From RHLJ01 sp965222205 (GTDB lineage Bacteria; Bacteroidota; Rhodothermia; Balneolales; Balneolaceae), in assembly GCA_965222205.1 (NCBI GenBank), contig OZ244932.1, forward strand, positions 1,240,001 through 1,304,000: a stretch of DNA of 64,000 nt, written 5' to 3'. Positions 61,432 to 64,000 of this stretch are shown in pieces. The notes beneath the pieces are model-generated. The model searched no databases. It worked only from the letters and a program-made list of their open reading frames with translations, and had not been told where the DNA came from. Both the position numbers and the translations under genes were made by a program. The first letter of the stretch is position 1. Each line of letters starts with the position of its first letter.

Positions 61432-62426
61432 TACCCCACAGCTTCAGGCACATGCTCCGGTTTGGCGTTTTTATAGGCTGGGCGGGCTTTTAGTCCGAAT
61501 AGCTCAAACATGTGCATGTCTTCGCCCAGCTCGTTGTTGTCGGTTGTAAGAAGTTTTTCGCCGGTGAAGATGGAATTGGCTCCGGCCATAAAGCACAGCG
61601 CTTGTTCTTCGAAGTTCATGCGAACACGTCCGGCTGATAGTCGAACCATCGATTCTGGCATCAGAATTCTTGCAGTAGCAATCATTCGGGCCATTTCCCA
61701 ACTCGGTACTTTGGGCTGACCTTCCATAGGGGTTCCTTCCACAGCTATCAACGCATTAACAGGAACGGATTCTGGGTGTGGGTTTAAATTGGAAAGAGTG
61801 TATAGGAGTCCGATTCGATCTTCATGAGTTTCGCCCATCCCAATAATTCCACCGGAACAAACTGAAATATTATTATCCTGAACTTTTTTGATGGTATCTA
61901 AGCGATCATCGTAGGTTCTGGTAGTGATAATTTTTTTATAGAAATCTTCACTGCTATCCAGATTGTGGTTGTAGGCGTATAGACCAGCTTCTTTTAGTTT
62001 GGCTGCCTGATCATCATTTAGCATCCCTAATGTAGCGCAGACTTCGAGTCCTAAATCAGCCACCCCAGAGACTACATCAAGTACCTCATCAAAATCTTTA
62101 TTTTGTCGGGCACTTCTCCAGGCGGCTCCCATACAAAAGCGAGTACTTCCTGCTTCTTTAGCCCGTTCAGCTGCTGCAAGAATCATTTCTTTAGGCATCA
62201 GCTTTTCGTTATTCACTCCGGTATTATATCGAGCCGATTGAGGGCAGTAAGAGCAATCCTCAGAGCATCCTCCGGTTTTAATAGAAAGGAGGGTACAAAC
62301 CTGAACTTCACCAGTTTCGTGAAACTCTCTGTGTACGGTTTGAGCTTTGTATATCAGCTCCATTAAAGGAGTGTTGTAGATTTCTGATATCTCTTCTTTA
62401 GTCCAGGTGTTTTTTACAACGCTCAT
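61431..62426 (-). CDS. bioB: Biotin synthase
   Basis: BioB inserts sulfur into dethiobiotin as the last step of biotin synthesis. The 331-residue radical-SAM enzyme has the cluster motif CSEDCSYCPQS (about 54-64), then MGAAWRSARQNKDF, YNHNLDSSEDFY (about 153-164), and RVRMNFEEQAL near the second 2Fe-2S site. Length is normal. The stop codon shares its last base with the start of the abortive-infection gene. Other bio genes are not in the window, and no BirA operator was recognised upstream (62427-62575). Confidence 0.96.
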   Translation of the reverse strand: MSVVKNTWTKEEISEIYNTPLMELIYKAQTVHREFHETGEVQVCTLLSIKTGGCSEDCSYCPQSARYNTGVNNEKLMPKEMILAAAERAKEAGSTRFCMGAAWRSARQNKDFDEVLDVVSGVADLGLEVCATLGMLNDDQAAKLKEAGLYAYNHNLDSSEDFYKKIITTRTYDDRLDTIKKVQDNNISVCSGGIIGMGETHEDRIGLLYTLSNLNPHPESVPVNALIAVEGTPMEGQPKVPSWEMARMIATARILMPESMVRLSAGRVRMNFEEQALCFMAGANSIFTGEKLLTTDNNELGEDMHMFELFGLKARPAYKNAKPEHVPEAVG

Positions 62427-62575
62427 GTAGTCAAACTTAAGTTAATTTCTTTGCCTAGAAAGTAAGAGGATTCACTTCAAAACCCAATCACGGAATTCAT
62501 GGTCTTCTGCAACTTTATGGAGAATTATTATATTCATCTGATTTTTTAAACCAACATTTCTAATACCGCTTAAAC

Positions 62576-63424
62576 ATGAAATCATTTAAAGGTTCAACCA
62601 TATTAATTTTTTCGGTGGTACTATTAATTATGGTGATTGCTTGTTCGGAACAAAAACCATCGTCCGAAAAAAAAGAAAAGCAGATCGGGGTCCAGGTTTA
62701 CTCGGTAAGAAATGAGCTCTCTCAAAATTTTGACTCTACACTTGCTGCACTTGCTGAAATTGGGTTCGATCAGATAGAAGCATATGGGTTAAATACTGAT
62801 GGTATGTTATTTGGGATGAAACCGGCCACTTATAGGGCTGTTGTAGAACGTTATGGAATGGAACTGGTAACTACTCACAGTTCCTATTTTACTGCTGAAG
62901 AAGCGCTTGTAATGATAAAAGCAGCTAAAGAAGCAGGCTTAAAGTATGTAATCATTCCCTACATTCCAGTTGAACTGAGGAATGATTATGATGCTGTAGC
63001 AGAAAATCTTAACGAAATAGGTGCATTATTTAAAGAAGCGGAAATAGGATTTGGATATCATAACCATGATTTCGAATTTTTTCCTACGGAAGATGGAAGG
63101 ATTCCTATGGAGATTTTGATCGAAGGAACGGATCCCGATAAGGTAGATTTTCAATTAGATTTGTATTGGGTTGTTAAGGCAGAACAAGATCCTTTAAAAA
63201 TTATAAATAAATATCCGGGACGTTTTATAGCCTTTCACATAAAGGATGCGAACGAGGAATTAAATCAAACCACAGTAGGAACCGGGATTATTGATTTTAA
63301 AACTATTCTGGAAAATCAGGCAAAGGCAGGCTATAAATATTACTTTGTTGAAGACGAACGTGTGGATGCTCCATTGATGAATGTAAAAGCCGGACATGAT
63401 TACCTGAGGAATTTAGATTTTTAA
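62576..63424 (+). CDS. Sugar phosphate isomerase/epimerase-like lipoprotein
   Basis: A 282-residue protein with a lipoprotein signal ending MVIAC (Cys23), then a xylose-isomerase-like TIM barrel: IGVQVYSVRNELSQNFDSTL, GFDQIEAYGL, YVIIPYIPVELRN, FGYHNHDFEFFP (about 160-171, likely metal His and Asp), VDFQLDLYWVVKA and FHIKDAN (about 221-227). This is the family that isomerises or epimerises ketoses and related polyols; a periplasmic, membrane-anchored version is common in Bacteroidota. The substrate is not known. It stands alone and starts 150 bases from the divergent bioB. Confidence 0.88.
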   Translation: MKSFKGSTILIFSVVLLIMVIACSEQKPSSEKKEKQIGVQVYSVRNELSQNFDSTLAALAEIGFDQIEAYGLNTDGMLFGMKPATYRAVVERYGMELVTTHSSYFTAEEALVMIKAAKEAGLKYVIIPYIPVELRNDYDAVAENLNEIGALFKEAEIGFGYHNHDFEFFPTEDGRIPMEILIEGTDPDKVDFQLDLYWVVKAEQDPLKIINKYPGRFIAFHIKDANEELNQTTVGTGIIDFKTILENQAKAGYKYYFVEDERVDAPLMNVKAGHDYLRNLDF

Positions 63425-63560
63425 TTTCTATCATTAACAAAAATAATCACCCAACTTGGTTTCTAATGTTTATTGGTTTTTTCTAACATATCTATTGATT
63501 GGAAGCCAATAAATGCGTACGATTAGTTCAAGTCACTTAGTATGTTTTAGGATTTAGCGA

Positions 63561-64000
63561 ATGAATATTTTAGTTGTAGAAGACGATCCCTCTGTAAGAA
63601 CGCTGGTTAAAGCTGTTTTAGAGCACAACGGAAATTCCGTTCAGGCTGAAGATACTGCTACAACAGGTGAAAAAGCCGCAACCGAGGGAGAATTTGATAT
63701 GATAATTCTTGACTTAGGGCTGCCTGATGGGGATGGATATGAAGTTTGTAAAAGTATCCGTGACAAGAATATAACCACTCCTGTATTGATCCTTTCCGGA
63801 GAACAGGAAACGGATGTTAAGGTGAAATGCCTTAAAGTTGGCGCTGATGATTATCTCACAAAACCTTTCAATACAGAAGAACTTATTGCTCGGATGGAAG
63901 CTATTCAGCGAAGAACGGAATCAGCTACGGATCAATTGCTTACCTGTGGAGAGCTTAAAGTAGATCTTCTAAAAAGAGAATTTTCTATCAATAATGAAAA
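63561..64000 (+). CDS. OmpR/PhoB-type response regulator, cut off by the window edge
   Basis: The open frame from the ATG at 63561 runs past the right edge, so only the first 146 residues are seen. The receiver domain is complete: NILVVEDDPSVRTLV, phospho-acceptor Asp in IILDLGLPDGDGYEV, and Lys in DYLTKPFNTEELIAR. The next residues, LLTCGELKVDLLKREFSI, are the usual opening of an OmpR-type winged-helix domain. The partner kinase should lie downstream, outside the window. Confidence 0.9.
   Translation, partial: MNILVVEDDPSVRTLVKAVLEHNGNSVQAEDTATTGEKAATEGEFDMIILDLGLPDGDGYEVCKSIRDKNITTPVLILSGEQETDVKVKCLKVGADDYLTKPFNTEELIARMEAIQRRTESATDQLLTCGELKVDLLKREFSINNE

Noticed and set aside
62427..62575. 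Possible biotin-repressor site or riboswitch upstream of bioB
   Set aside because: No inverted repeat of the BirA operator type and no conserved riboswitch core was visible.

Overview
The window is one continuous chromosomal stretch of a Gram-negative bacterium, most likely a member of the Balneolota (Balneola/Gracilimonas-like) or a close Bacteroidota relative. This is an inference from gene content: a GWxTD-domain secreted protein, POTRA/Omp85 outer-membrane protein, many Bacteroidota-style lipoproteins, a PG_1098-type THUMP-like methyltransferase, monomeric NADP isocitrate dehydrogenase, the two-subunit 2-oxoacid:acceptor oxidoreductase KorAB, weak Shine-Dalgarno signals with several TTG/GTG starts, and palindromic intergenic repeats. 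No rRNA, tRNA, CRISPR array, transposase, integrase or phage structural gene was recognised.

Layout. 1-8.4 kb (minus): a cut-off DUF3095 gene, a SPOR lipoprotein, a deoC/aldehyde dehydrogenase/aldehyde dehydrogenase-like operon for deoxyribose catabolism, and a 1114-residue receiver-PAS6-histidine kinase. 8.5-19.9 kb: small membrane proteins, a family 2 glycosyltransferase, a YfcE-type phosphodiesterase, a CrtI-like desaturase, a THUMP-like methyltransferase, a secreted protein with a probable ATT start, and an operon of an Omp85 protein, a cyclic-nucleotide-binding protein and an RlmD-like rRNA methyltransferase. 20-26 kb (plus): tatA-gatA, then a tightly packed SDR / M28 lipoprotein / prmA / Ppx-GppA run and an ECF sigma factor. 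26-31.3 kb: a class-C beta-lactamase-like hydrolase, a lipoprotein, a secreted DinB protein and a LytS/LytTR two-component pair. 31.3-36.2 kb (minus): GWxTD, pdxA, methyltransferase, ftsE, queG. 36-45 kb: carboxyltransferase, cupin, icd, mutL and a queuosine-mannosyltransferase-like glycosyltransferase.

45-62.4 kb mixes housekeeping genes (dnaB, a uracil-DNA glycosylase, mtaB, a Kef-type antiporter, korAB, bioB) with isolated AT-rich accessory genes: a CoiA-like gene at 45.1 kb, a two-gene patatin module at 52.3-54.1 kb ending in an attC-like hairpin, and a putative abortive-infection membrane protein (putAbiC type) joined directly to the end of bioB at 60.5 kb. The window ends with a sugar-phosphate-isomerase-like lipoprotein and the start of an OmpR-type response regulator.

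The most interesting points are: the uncharacterised patatin plus small beta-rich protein module with its attC-like element; queG and a QTMAN/DUF3524 glycosyltransferase in one genome, suggesting mannosylated queuosine tRNA in a bacterium; a family-4-like uracil-DNA glycosylase that has lost three of four iron-sulfur cysteines; a MutL without endonuclease motifs; and a signal-peptide protein whose only sensible start codon is ATT/ATC.
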